Notes under the pieces: generated by a model
What the model saw: only the letters and a program-made list of their open reading frames with translations
Database searches by the model: none
What the model was told of the DNA's origin: nothing
Translations under genes and position numbers: made by a program
In this document: one piece after another, positions 11,702 through 22,939 of the stretch
Position numbering within the stretch: the first letter of the stretch is position 1
Layout of the letters: each line of letters begins with the position of its first letter
Assembly: GCA_030867875.1 (NCBI GenBank)
Contig: JAOWCC010001634.1
Location: forward strand, 140,636,365 to 140,700,364
Length of the DNA: 64,000 bases
Direction: 5' to 3'
DNA from: Actinernus sp. WN-2022
Lineage: Eukaryota > Cnidaria > Anthozoa > Actiniaria > Actinernidae

Positions 11702-11775
11702 CAATGTTTCAGTTGTGGTTATTCATACCTCTGAGCTCTTCTAGGGTCGTTTCCGCACAACTGAAACATTGTAGG
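11702..11775. repeat. Hairpin with CAATGTTTCAGTTGTG arms
   Basis: CAATGTTTCAGTTGTG at about 11702 is mirrored by CACAACTGAAACATTG ending near 11773. No gene is seen between the decayed exon and the duplicated block starting at 11894. Confidence 0.75.
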
Positions 11776-11964
11776 GTGAAGTCGTGTATTTATTTGTCTA
11801 ACATACATGTTTTGGAAGGATTTATAATATGAACTATTCAAGCGATATTTGTAAGCGTATAAATACACAAATCTTGAGATTGGGCTGCCTGTGGTATAAC
11901 CACATACGCTTTATATATTTACCAGCGCCGTGTACTTCTAATCCATGTGAGAAAACTTGCCTAA

Positions 11965-12107
11965 TTGCTGGTTTTCACTCAATCCCCAGAGATTCAAATG
12001 ACAAAGCCATGGCGGCCATGTTGGTGCCCCAACAAAAGAAGCTAACGAGGAATCTATTGTTGAAGGGCACCAACATGGCGACTATGACGTCAAGTGAAAA
12101 CCAGCAA
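11965..12107. mobile_element. 143-bp MITE with TTGCTGGTTTTCACT ends
   Basis: TTGCTGGTTTTCACT at 11965 is mirrored by an AGTGAAAACCAGCAA end at 12107, with an inner inverted pair (GCCATGTTGGTGCCC / GGGCACCAACATGGC). Copy 2 reads straight through (CCTAATAGACC at about 27014), giving an exact empty site. The ends resemble those of the larger element at 60894-61296. The ORF at 11829-12110 merely reads through it. Confidence 0.85.
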
Positions 12108-13450
12108 TAGACCTTTCCCGCATTCGATCGAACAATGGCACCAAGTCGAGATTGGGGTAGACAAAAATAGAGTAAATGTATGAATATAGACCCTATGCAT
12201 AAGTCCTAGTGACTAGCATGTTAACGAGGCCGGTAGGTCCTCTGGAATGTTGAAATTGAAGCGCCCGGGGAGATGTGTATGCACGACATTGACGTATGGA
12301 TGCTGCACAACAACCTGAAGCTCAACGATGATAAAACTGAGATACTTGTCTTTCATGCCAAACATCGCCCGGCCCCTTCTCCGGATCGTATGCAAGTAGC
12401 AAATGCGTCTGTGATGCCTTCTGACTTCGCAAGAAATATCGGTGTTGTATTCGACACTACGGTATCTATGGATAGGCATGTTACTCAAGTCTGCAAATCT
12501 GCATTTTTTTCTATTAGAAGCATTGCACGTGTTAGAAAGTTCTTAAGTTATGATACATGTAAGATGCTAGTGCATGCCTTTGTTACAACAAAACTCGATA
12601 ATTGTAACTCACTGTTATATGGTCTGCCAAATACTTATTGCAGCGCCTGCAATATGTTTTAAATAGTGCTACTAGGCTAATAACTCTGTCGCGCAAGTCT
12701 GATCACGTTAAAAATATTACTATATACATATAAAGCAATCAATGGTATTACTCCACACTATATAAATGAATTATTAGACCAGTATGTGCCGCAACGTAGC
12801 CTTAGATCTGCTGACAAGCTATAATCTGAAATCTTATGGCTACCGCGCTTTAATTGCGCCCCGCAACTGTGGAATTCCTTACCATTAGATCTAAAGCACA
12901 GCCCCTCCGTTGACAGCTTCAAGAAAATTAAAGCTTAAAACATTTTTATATAAGAAAGCTTACTATTGAGCAATTACAGCCATCATATAGTTATTTCTTT
13001 TTTCTTTTAAAAACATTTTATCCATACGTATTTTATCATTATCACTATTTTGGTTTAATTCTGCAGTTTGATTTTTATATTAGGTAATTATTTTTGGCAT
13101 TAGGATACCTTGTAAATATTTTTTAATATTATTGTAAAGCGCTTTTGGTCTATGAAGGAAAGAGCGCTATATACTAAAATAAACTATTATTTAGTATTAT
13201 GTGTGAAATGCACTGATCGAATGTTCAGTGAAACAATGCATAGAAAATTAACGGCATTGTTTCACTGGGCATTCGGTCAGAGTACATTTCACACATCTCC
13301 CCGGGCGCTTCAATTTCAACACTCCAGAGGACCTACCGGCCTCGTTGACATGCTAGTCACCAGGACTTATGCATAGGGTATATGTCTACTCCAATCTCGA
13401 CTTGGTGCCATTGTTCGTGGGCATTGGAGCGAACACGGGAAAGGTCTATT
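12107..13450. mobile_element. Foldback element (AATAGACCTTTCCCG ends) split by a LINE
   Basis: The left arm at 12107-12272 (AATAGACCTTTCCCG ... GGCGCCCGGGGAGATGTG-type end) is inverted at 13292-13450. Between the arms, 13200-13298 forms its own hairpin (GTTTCACTG / CAGTGAAAC cores). The continuity of the left arm is broken at about 12273, where a LINE fragment begins. Copy 2 (about 27018-27090) keeps only the outermost arm sequence around a short AACAATGGCACCATTGTT palindrome, so the centre was lost or never present there. Confidence 0.7.
12273..13200 (+). pseudogene. Non-LTR retrotransposon 3' fragment (CR1/L2-like)
   Basis: The frame at 12273-12662 encodes the C-terminal part of a reverse transcriptase ORF. 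DIDVWMLHNNLKLNDDKTE, ARNIGVVFD, FFSIRSIARVRKFLS and HAFVTTKLDNCNSLLYGLP match the recurrent pattern of CR1/L2-type LINEs. Beyond 12662 the frame breaks, but shifted pieces of the C-terminus continue to about 12960. The tail at about 13130-13180 (TGTAAAGCGCTTTTGGTC then AGCGCTATATACTAAAATAAA) is typical of these elements. It is absent from copy 2. The catalytic Y-x-D-D motif lies upstream of the fragment and is missing. Confidence 0.8.
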
Positions 13451-13909
13451 TTATCCGAAACCCACTTTATTCCAAGCTACAAAGCCAAATAAAGCGGGAA
13501 CGGCGTAAATGCTTAACTTTTTTCGATCTGATCTTACTGATCGACTCACAGATCTTCTTATTTTTGATGGGACATGCATTGCGATATATATTGGATTGCA
13601 TCACACGGCTCGACTCTGAACAGAATTTTACAACAAGAAAAGGAATGCTTTGCAGTCTAGTGGACAACAGAACAGCACATCGGATACAAGGAAACATGCT
13701 TTAATTCCTTTTCAGTTATTCAGTATATGTTTGTCTTTCACGACTTTTGAACAAAAACATGTATCTTTGTTGCCATTTATTTAAAATATTAGATTTTAAA
13801 TTCAGTTTATCGCTTCCCCTATGCTTTGTTTATCTTAACTCCTTATCGCCACAGTTTTCAATTACTTTAGATGCATTTGCTGCGGGATCAGGACGCGTTT
13901 TATTGATCT

Positions 13910-16869
13910 CTATTTGGTACACACTGCGCATGTCAGCTCACGACCGTTGACGTAAGGCCCGCACGGTAGCGACCCACATACCCCCTCCACGGGATACAGA
14001 AGGGCACCGTCATGGTCAGAAATACTCCCAGGGATAGCCTCTGCATCCTTATCAACGCAGACGAACTTGCTCGGATGGGCGTGATTGTGGCGTTCCGACA
14101 TCAGGTAGCCATGGTACTCGCGGGTCCATCCCGCGGGACATAAGTACATCCCTGGCATCAACAGCTTAGAACCACGTGACGTGACGTAGCAGACGGCACA
14201 GGGGGCGTCATGATTATGGACGTTACGAGAAAACGGGTTGAAATAGCTGACTTCGTACTCTGTACCGTACATGTAGGCATTGCTTTGGTGTCCATCTCTG
14301 TATCGACCGAACGTGGGGCTCTCAGTGAGACACACGTAGTTACTACCTCCACCTGAGTTATGGTGTCCTTCTCCTCCCATTCGACCTACAAAGAATGTAG
14401 AGAAAATATAAGAACAGCTATAATTGTTATCCTTGTAAATAAGGCAATAGCATGTTAGTACAATGTAACAGAACTGATAATATACAAAATAAATAAAACG
14501 TCGGAAATGCCTATAGTGTGTAATAAAATTAAAGACTTCGAGAGCACTGCGGTTGAATGAAAAACTTCAAAATGATATTGTTGCTTAAGTTTTTTTGACC
14601 GTGTTTAAAATAAATCAGGGGAAATAGGAATCAGAGTCGACGACGATGAGAAATAGCCCATTTTCGATATATGTTTTTACTTTCAACACACTCCGGGGTA
14701 AATTAAATGTATTCTATTCTCCGCCGATCCTCATCATTGAATCCTTTTTTGTGACAAGTAAAGCATATATCGAAAGTGGGCTATTGACTGGCGGTGGCTA
14801 TAAGAACGAGGAAAGGACTGGGTTTTAATGGTGTTTGCAGTGCATCATGGAAACTACTGGAGTAGACAGTTTTTTTTGCAAACGACACGAAGGGGTTTTT
14901 ACCGTTATGAGGGATGAATGAATTCAAATTATTATACAAAGAAGGTAACAAAACTCTCATCACCTTTGTAGACTAACGATGTGCCTGAAGGACACGTGGT
15001 TCTCCCCCACCGTACGTACTGCACTCCCCCTGACTTGTCGCCTTTTATGCCCTGGGGTCCTCTCGATCCAGACCTCCCCGTGGCTCCTGCTCGTCCCTTG
15101 GGACCTTTAGTTCCGTCTCTACCGGATACACCAGGGGTTCCATCTTTACCCGGTACACCAGGAGTTCCACTTCCATCTTTACCCGGTACACCAGGTGCCC
15201 CGTCCCGTCCGTCTCTACCTGCAACAAAAGAAGACTCCTAGTAACAATGATAACCGTTTTACTATCTTTTTGGTCTTTTTGGCCTGATGTAGAGAGAGAC
15301 ATGAAAAAACATTAAAAAGATCATTCAATAAATAACCAGCTGGATCCAGTTCCTCAAAGCCCGATTAACTAATCCAGGAATATATTAAAAGGACAGTCTT
15401 TAATTGCTTATTCGTGGTACCTTTCTACTTGTAATCCTAGAATATAAAATTTTTTTACCAAGAAAACCAAAATCCTCAGTTAAAATTCAATCCGGCCAGG
15501 AATAACGCTAATCGAGCCGCTTCGATTATATAATGCAAGTCTGAAGGTATTATACTCATCAAAGCCAAATCCAAAGTTGAGAGGCTGACTGAAAAAACTG
15601 ACACCCAAAAGATCTAATGGTCAAGGAAACGTTTTTTACAATCGTACTAAGAAAATATTTCCTGCATGTAATTAATTAATTAATTAATCTGTCTGCAAGA
15701 ATAGTTTTCAAACCAAGAAAGAATATGATGCCTTAAGAGGGTTTATTCTCACCATGCAGCACATCTTTGCACTAAGTAGTTAAGGCATGATTTTCTTAAC
15801 TGCAGGGTTTTACTGAACTAATTTAATTTTCTCAACCTGGCGAGTTTTCAAAAGGTTGATATAAAAACTACCAGAAAGATTGCTTCGTTTTATTGATTTC
15901 TGAGCCGTAATTCTCAAATCAAAGTGCATGAGCCGGGGTTATTTACTCTATTTAGTTATGCATGCATGCAAGCATTGGATTGATTAAAACAAATGTATCT
16001 CTTATTATTTGACTGAATTTCTTGGCCTTGAAAATATGTGAAACTAAGATTTGCTAGATACGATAGGTAACTAGTTCCTGTAAAAACTAGTGAGAGTTTG
16101 CTAGGTTTAAAACAATTCAATCTTAATCATGTTACTATAGCTTTCCATGTAACTTTTTTTTAATAACGTAATTTTATCTTAGTTTTTATTGGCTAAGATT
16201 AAAGGAATCCTAACTTACCTCTCAGCAACATCGTGCGCTTAGATGCCAACTGATACACTCTGAAAATTAGAAAAAAAGAGTGAATATGAATTATGTTTGA
16301 ATTTTAATCTTAATTCATTTTAAGTTTTTATAGTTTTATAATTGACTTGTTTAGCATAGGTATGTTCTACGGTTAAATTGCGTTTCTGTGTTCCGCATGA
16401 GAGTTGAGGCCATGTGAGTTAAATGAGAGTTCTCTTCAACTCTCATCGACTATCATGCAGCTCGGCCAAACGAGAGTGAGAGTTTGAACTCTCATGCCGA
16501 CATGCGTTCTCGATCTCATGCTCGTTTGACTACATGGGGCCGCTTTAGGAACCTAGCCTAGCTGCCGGAAATCTTGAATTTATTGGTTTCTTTACTTGTA
16601 CTAGAGCAAAGCTTACTGAACTACCGCTAACAAATATTTAATTTCAAGAATTTTTCTCTTTGAGTATAGCACCTAAAAGTATATTCTTACTTTGCCTCCA
16701 GCTTTTTCAACAGTTTGATAACATCGGCGAGGGAAGTGGGAGAACTGCGTTGAACTATATGTTGATCTGAATCCTTGTCTTCGTCCATCTCGCTGGTGTT
16801 CACTGAACCAGCAAAGAGAGACATTGCCAGCACCGTGGCACTGAACAACAGAAACACAGATTTACCCAT
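13910..16869 (-). CDS. Short-chain collagen C4-like protein, copy 1 (four exons)
   Basis: This is a secreted, short collagen-like matrix protein. Exons 16691-16869, 16219-16259, 14964-15218 and 13910-14385 have GT/AG borders and compatible phases, giving 316 codons. Residues 1-25 look like a signal peptide (MGKSVFLLFSATVLAMSLF); a coil-prone stretch (SLADVIKLLKKLEAK) follows. Exon 3 encodes about 20 Gly-X-Y triplets with one break, then GVQYVRWGRTTCPSG. Exon 4 encodes the cysteine-rich C-terminal domain, with EYEVSYF, APCAVCYV, CVDKDAE, VEGVCGSLPCGPYVNGRELTC. The domain matches the recalled pattern of sponge and cnidarian short-chain collagen C4 proteins. A minus-strand AATAAA lies at 13899-13904, six bases past the stop. 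Exon 3 here corresponds to two exons of copy 2, fused by a deletion. Confidence 0.9.
16376..16550. repeat. Short repeat rich in TGAGAGTT / AACTCTCA, in the first collagen intron
   Basis: Several AACTCTCATnnn and TGAGAGTT copies alternate, with CAAACGAG facing CTCGTTTG. The counterpart at 30936-31060 is shorter by one internal segment. It looks like a small foldback MITE. Confidence 0.5.
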
Positions 16870-17177
16870 CTTTTATGAGAACACGACAACTGAGAAATAT
16901 CCAACGATGAAAAGAAACAAACAAAATGCTCATAAACGGGTTGGATTGAAAATGAATAACAAAGCCAGCTAAGAGTTGTACCGAAGAAGGAACAAAGTGA
17001 ACGAGAATTTTCTTGTTTTAACTTAATATTCATAGTCAGGTAGCGAGGCTATTTTGGAAACAATACCAATAATCCACACACTATTTTGGAAACAATACTT
17101 AAACGTTGGGGGTAAAAAATCGTGGCTACACTACAGAAGGGCAGGGTCATTTCTCGATATGTCCTGAAGACTGGGCC

Positions 17178-17222
17178 ACTGGCTCGGTGGTACAGCAGTG
17201 GACTGCCGAGCCACCGAGCCAC
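17178..17222. repeat. Hairpin GGCTCGGTGG / CCACCGAGCC
   Basis: GGCTCGGTGG near 17180 pairs with CCACCGAGCC near 17218 around about 18 bases. The identical counterpart is 14509 bases downstream. It lies upstream of the collagen-like gene; function unknown. Confidence 0.7.
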
Positions 17223-17309
17223 TAAAATATAGACCCCAAGATACATTAAATATTCGTATGGAGAAGTGATTAGAATCCAACCTGATTAAAAGTACTAGTT
17301 CACCAAAGC

Positions 17310-18490
17310 TTATTAAATCTTGATGCGAAATAAAATTGTGCTAGCAAAAGCAGAAAAAGATTGTGAATATCTATTTTGCCGTTATTTGGACAGGAAAGAC
17401 CACATCAAATACTTAGGGGTAATGATCGATAACACTATCTTGGAAGTACCACACTCTCGCATATCCCAAAACACTGGAATAATATCTAGATTAAGACATG
17501 TTTTTATCTCTACAACAGTTAAAACAACTGTACTACAACCTAATATATCCCCTTATTTCGTACGCTATACTAGCATGGGGTAGCGCCTACAAATCAGTCC
17601 TAAAAAAGTACAAACAAAACGAAACCAAGTCGTAAGGTTAAATTTTTTTGAAGTTTCATTTGGGAAGAGTACAAAAAGCGCCCTACCCCTACTTAATCAG
17701 TCCTAGACATTCTCATAGTAAATAATGTTTATCGTTTAAACGCACTAAAATTCCGCCCATCAAATGCAATGGCACAAAGGACAACTACCAGCTATATTCA
17801 ATGTTTTCTTCCAATACGCTAGCCATGTTCACTCCCACAACACTAGGTACGCGGTAGCCTCCTCCGCAGGCAACTCCTAAATAATAAGAAACAAGAAATT
17901 TGAATCACCGGGATTCCTGTGGTGGAAGGATCATCTGAGCGGGCTTCCTGTGGAAGGTTCAGGTGAGAGGGAGGGGGTGGGGCAAACGCACAGGAGAGTT
18001 TTACGGGAGTTGCCTGCGGAGGAGGCTAGGTACGCGGCTAGACAGAATGTTTTTACAAATCACGCGTTAGAACAAATACTGGAAAACAAACAATTTCTTA
18101 CATCGCGACTGAAATGTGGCAAAAGGCTCCCTGCTCACCCTAAGGAACTAACTCTATTTTCATTCTCAAAAAAATGTAAAACAATATTTACTATTAGAGC
18201 AACGCACCTGAATCAATAATTCATATCACTGATTTATTCAAACTTATTTCAATATTATACTGCCGTTATATCTCTTTGCTTTCCTAATATCCATTTATAG
18301 TTAGACCGGCCCAGAATCAGCTGGGGGCTAACTCGATAACTTTATGGTTTATTTAGCTCCCAGGCTCAAATGTCAATTAAGATTTTGTAAATAACCAGTG
18401 CTACTATTAATGTATATACTTTTAAGTGTGTATCAAGTTTCTCTTATCTATGTAATCTATGTAATGAGCATAATAAAGAATTTAATTCAA
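17310..18490 (+). pseudogene. Non-LTR retrotransposon C-terminal remnant, copy 1
   Basis: The frame at 17320-17583 contains RKDHIKYLGVMIDNT, ISQNTGIISRLRHVF and a terminal YTSMG that becomes AILAWGSAYK in the next frame. This is the region just after the reverse-transcriptase palm in Jockey/CR1-like LINEs. More shifted frames follow (SFGKSTKSALPLL, HSHNTRYAVASSAG). After an inserted foldback at 17848-18038 the end resumes (LFSFSKKCKTIF). The tail is AT-rich with TAATGAGCATAATAAAG. It is broken by frameshifts and no catalytic motif is present. Confidence 0.7.
17848..18038. mobile_element. Foldback MITE in the LINE remnant, copy 1
   Basis: TAGCCTCCTCCGCAGGCAAC near 17856 is mirrored by GTTGCCTGCGGAGGAGGCTA near 18010. 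The interior holds two GGGnTTCCTGTGG motifs (near 17920 and 17941). The counterpart is at 32350-32540. Confidence 0.8.
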
Positions 18491-18851
18491 TTTAAGAGAG
18501 TAAACAAGTCGAAAAATGGCAAAAACCTCAAAATCTACAAATTTCAGGTTTTCTAAAAAACCGCTCCAGAGAATTTTTTTAAAGGTTTTTGAGCAATAAA
18601 TGCAATCATAAGTATAATGCACCAAATCCTATCGCTGAAAAATATCTACAATTGGAGATATTATTTTTCAAAGAGAAGCACATCAGAGCCGAGTGTTTAG
18701 AAAATGCTTTGTGTACATAAGACTGACGGAATACACACGTGCATTTAAATGTCGAGAAATAAAGAGTGATATAAAGTATATAAATTTGGAGATTTTATCA
18801 CGTGTATTTAGCTCCTGTCATGTGATCCAGGTAAGCCTTTATTTGTCATCA

Positions 18852-19138
18852 GGGCCCGATTGTTCGAGGCAAGGGTAAGCGCTACACCGGGGTTAAATCG
18901 CTAACCCGAGGGTAAACTCGCTAACCCGAGGGTAAACTCGCTAACCCGAGGGTAAACTCGCTAACCCGAGGGTAAACTCGTTAACCCGAGGGTAAACTCG
19001 CTAACCCGAGGGTAAACTCGCTAACCCGAGGGTAAACTCGCTAACCCGAGGGTAAACTCGCTAACCCGAGGGTAAACTCGCTAACCCGAGGGTAAGCTGT
19101 ACGGGATAAAGTTTTCCTTGCTTCGAACAATCGGGCCC
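18852..19138. mobile_element. Foldback (GGGCCCGATTGTTCGA ends) carrying a 20-bp minisatellite
   Basis: The ends GGGCCCGATTGTTCGAGGCA and TTGCTTCGAACAATCGGGCC are inverted. Between them the unit CTAACCCGAGGGTAAACTCG repeats about 9.5 times (18901-19096). The counterpart at 38179-38296 has barely one and a half units, so array length differs sharply between block copies. Confidence 0.9.
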
Positions 19139-19199
19139 AGATGAAGGGAGGATCCGGGTCAGTTGGCTCCCGCCTGCATGTTTCTTTCAACAAGCTTAA

Positions 19200-21600
19200 G
19201 AGCTTTATATCACCGACCGAACGAGCATCAGAACGCGAGAGGTAATTTAACTGAAATAAAGGTTCTCGCTGTGTTCACTCGTAGGATATGGATTGGAAAA
19301 CACAATTTTTCATGGAATTGTACGTTTCAACTCTGCGGCTTAAGATAAAAAAAAAAACCTTAAAGAATATGGCCCAACCATGATGCTTAGCGGCCTTTTG
19401 TTTTGTTTATTTCCGCTTCGTGAAACTATCAAACTAAACAGAAAAAATACAAAAGAAACTGTCCAAAATCAGATTGAAACTATCACACAAAATAAGAGGA
19501 CCGTGATGATTTTCAAAATATTGGAAGACCACTCGTACAAAACCAACTGTTTAACTGTGACAGTGAAATGGCTGCTCAGATAGCGCGCAAAGCATAACAG
19601 GGTGATCGTACTGTAGGAAAAAATATTAAATGTATAATTTTATATTTTCTCTAACCACCCAATCAGCCTTTCATTTTGTCTTAGTATTCAATGAGTATTC
19701 GTATATATTTGCTGATTAGATCCTATCCAAGGCGATCCGGTACTTGCACTTCGTCCGAATTGGTCATTGCATCTTAGTAGTTTACAAAGCATGATGGTTC
19801 GTTGGTCTATGTCAGTCTTTAAAACAAAGGTTAATTTTATTCTTCTGGAATTCTTCTGGCCACTGCGTGATAAAAGCGAATAATTACTTCAACTTCGTTA
19901 TTTTCTCAGTACAGGGTGCAGTCGAAGAGCACTGAGAAACACGAGTTCCTTCCCTTGCTGTTAATTAGCTACTTCCAATTCCACAACGAAATTAATTACT
20001 CATTACAAGCAGCCTCATTTCTGAGATATCACTAGTGAACACATTAATACTGATGGCTTTACGGTGCAATTGAAATTAATTGATCTCCAGGCATCAGTCT
20101 TAATAGGAAAACTAGATAATTAGTTTAATTCTCTAGATACCATAAAAAAATATCACAAAAGTGTCTTTAAACAAGCCACCGGAGACTATAATAACTTGAA
20201 TCTTAACCCTTCCATAACTGATAATGTCTTCTTGTATTTTGTTGTCTTGTATCTGACATTCTTTCTTGCTGTTATTCCGATTTTACATCGCAGCACAAAC
20301 GGCAAAAATAACGATCCATATTCACCCTACAGAAGTTTACAAAAAAATATCAGTTTTTCGAACATCAACACTAAACAACAACACATATTATGATATGTGT
20401 ATTAGTAAAATGTCTTAATATAGATAATATGCCAATACCTCTAGACATTTTTTTATATGAAGTACGTGCATGGTGGCTGCAAGCTGATCCTGGAAAAAGC
20501 AATATCGATCAGCAACACATGTTTTTCAAGTTGTTGTTTTTCACACTGTTTACATGACATATAATAGGTACAAATAATTAATTACAAATATTATAAAAGA
20601 CATATAACATAATAAAGGAATATGCAAAATAGGTGTGCCGCAGAAATGCTTTCGAGTTGGTCACCGCCTATGTTAATAGTAAGGACGATTGAGACATGTA
20701 TTACGTGAAAAGAAGAAAAGAAAGAGAGAAGGAAATTATAACTTAATTACAGTGACTATATGACTACTAGATAATGATAATAATCAATAAGATCATGAGT
20801 AACTAGTATATACAGATATTGTAAGTAAACAAGTATATAATGATATAGCTATACATTCATTAAATGCTTATGAAAAGATGTAAGGTGTTTTTATTTGTTT
20901 ACAATTAGATTTGGTCATCCAAAAGAAACTTTTTGTATTTTTGTTTGAAAGCATGGTATAGAAGGTCTTTAAATTTCCCAGAATTTGGGTGCGGAGGACC
21001 GAAATGTATGAATCCCATAATTTGTTCGGCCATTTTACTGCCGGTTTGTAAAAAAAATTGGGGCAGCATATCTGGTGTTGTAGGAATGAATTTCGGATAT
21101 TGGTGTTAGGATATGAGAGAATACGGCTGGAATACTATTTTTATTATTTTGTATTTTATGTGTAAAAAGTGACATTTTAAATTTATGGATATTTTCAAAT
21201 TTTAGAATTTTCAAGAAGGCTATAATAGGGGTTAGCGTTTTCCCTACTATGAGCAAAGAATATATTTCGTATACATTTATTTTAAATTATTTCACTGAAG
21301 GTGAGAAAAGCAAAACTTCTCATATGTAGTTCTAAGTCACGTTTTCTGGATGGATTTCAGTAGAGTTCAGAGAAATAATTTATAAAGGTATCGTATTTGT
21401 TTTTATTTTTAGAAAAGACTTTTCAATCAACAGAACTTACTCCCTAAAAAACAGACAAGATTTGTGAAATAACTCGCGAATAAGAAAAAACCGTGGACGA
21501 ATATCCTAAGTGCTAGTTGAATGTTGGATCTGTATGAAGATCTCAATAGCCAAAGAAGAATAAATAGAAGCGAGAAGTCCAAGGACTATAGCAAAGCTGA
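19200..21600. other. No convincing gene; remnants only
   Basis: This corresponds to 46080-48780 in copy 2 and sits upstream of the channel gene. The ORF at 19380-19583 is longer and differently framed in copy 2 (46169-46468) and resembles nothing I recognise. A sequence resembling 34108-34205 occurs at 19655-19760. 20400-20880 is AT-rich and blank to me. The stretch at 20905-21256 is listed separately. Confidence 0.6.
20905..21256 (-). pseudogene. Non-LTR retrotransposon ORF C-terminus, copy 1 (frameshifted)
   Basis: The minus-strand frame contains LKILKFENIHKFKMSLFTH, AVFSHILTP and IHSYNTRYA, the pattern of the last ~120 residues of LINE ORF2 proteins. It is frameshifted near 21105 relative to the 117-residue copy at 48084-48437, then continues as GFIHFGPPHPNSGKF-like sequence in another frame. 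No reverse-transcriptase core is present. Confidence 0.6.
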
Positions 21601-21621
21601 AAAAACGTGTATACTTCTAAA

Positions 21622-21670
21622 CGTACTACATTTCGGCTAGCCAAACTAGCCGAGTCCTCAAGATTTGTGA
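21622..21670 (-). ncRNA. Degenerate hammerhead-like motif of Penelope type, copy 1
   Basis: On the minus strand a CTTGAGGACT box is followed by the stem CGGCTAG / CTAGCCG and then GAAAT. This matches the order CUGAnGA, stem II, GAAA of hammerhead ribozymes that end Penelope-like elements, but an extra T breaks the first box. The counterpart near 48811-48840 has also lost part of the stem. It is probably a dead relic. Confidence 0.4.
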
Positions 21671-21754
21671 CCGCTAAAACTATGAAAAAGAGCGATTAGC
21701 ACCGAGCACCCACTTTGACCGCGCAATCCGAAAAAAAAACATAGCTGAACAAAT

Positions 21755-22159
21755 CACAGGTAGCCCAAGCTTGGGATCTGTATAACATTAACAGCATTTG
21801 TATGGGATTTTTTTAGTTTTCCATGTACAACGTAAATCTTGAATAAAACTCGACAAAAACCTATACAGTGTCTTCTTGTGTTCCTTAACTATGTCTGTGC
21901 CATGTTACAGCGAATTTCAGCGAAATTTCCCCTTAAAACCCTAACCCTAACCCTAACCCTTAGTATGGGTTAGGGTTTTAAGGGAAAATTTCGCTGAAAT
22001 TCGCTGTAACATGGCACAGACATAGTTAAGGAACACAAGAAGACACTGTATAGGTTTTTGTCGAGTTTTATTCAAGATTTACGTTGTACATGGAAAACTA
22101 AAAAAATCCCATACAAATGCTGTTAATGTTATACAGATCCCAAGCTTGGGCTACCTGTG
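21755..22159. repeat. 405-bp palindrome with telomere-like repeats at its centre, copy 1
   Basis: Arms of about 190 bp run from CACAGGTAGCCCAAGC to GCTTGGGCTACCTGTG. They converge on CCCTAACCCTAACCCTAACC at 21940-21960, then a seven-base turn and GGGTTAGGG. The arms are nearly perfect inverses. The counterpart is 48934-49332, with one CCCTAA fewer. ORFs spanning it (22117-22341) are not genes. Confidence 0.95.
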
Positions 22160-22939
22160 AACAAATTACTGAAGATCAGGAAAGCATGATTCACATAAAA
22201 ATTATCTCTTTTTACGCACTTCGGATACCTGTATCACGGTTTTCTATTTTTCACGCTAGAATTAGAAGATCCGGTTGTTTATCATTTCGTCTGTTCTCCA
22301 ATTTACCTACTATCATATCGAAAGCTTCGTGCAGATTCTAACGATCACTTTTTTTAAACGACATGTTTAGCACGAGTTGACACAAGTCGAACCAGCTTGC
22401 CTTTTGGACAGGGTCTGAGGAGCTCATTACCATGGTAATGGACTCCTGACAGGGTCCATTTGAACGAGCATAAAAACAAATGGGGTTGCGTGATTAGGTC
22501 AAGATCACCTACAATCTTAACCATGCCGAAACACTGAAAGCGCTCGGTCTTGACAGATATGTTATATATATACGCGTGTAGACTAAATCCACTGAATAGG
22601 ATCGCTGATAACCTCAATCTCAGTATCTGTCATCTTCTTCGACGGATAGATTGCTAGTTTTCCGAGCGAGAAAAGGAGCCTTGGTATTCAGATGTTTTTC
22701 ATGTACAACTGGTCGTGTTAATAAGAACGTCGATTACCCAAGGACCCGGTATAGATGTTTAATTCGTGTGAATACAGAATGCTTCGGGATGGTTAATGTA
22801 TTGTATTGGTGATTCAACAGGAACAGCAGCAGTATGGAATCTCATACCGAAGGTTCATAGATTGAAACGTTCTCCGGTTATCCATCATGCTGGACTATGG
22901 GAAACTTTAATTGGTCCAGATAATAGTTATACTTTATAA

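Noticed and set aside
13369..13704. 111-codon plus-strand ORF near the collagen gene
   Set aside because: Not preserved in the matching region of block copy 2 (27018-27355), where indels break it.
15045..15302. Minus-strand 85-codon ORF over the collagen exon
   Set aside because: Wrong frame; the Gly-X-Y frame with GT/AG borders (14964-15218) is the coding one.
16775..17033. ORFs on both strands over the collagen first exon
   Set aside because: They are identical in both block copies only because the DNA is identical; they overlap the signal-peptide exon and show no domain.
18852..19138. CTAACCC minisatellite as true telomeric repeat
   Set aside because: The unit is 20 bp (CTAACCCGAGGGTAAACTCG), not TTAGGG arrays; only the turn of the 21755-22159 palindrome is telomere-like.
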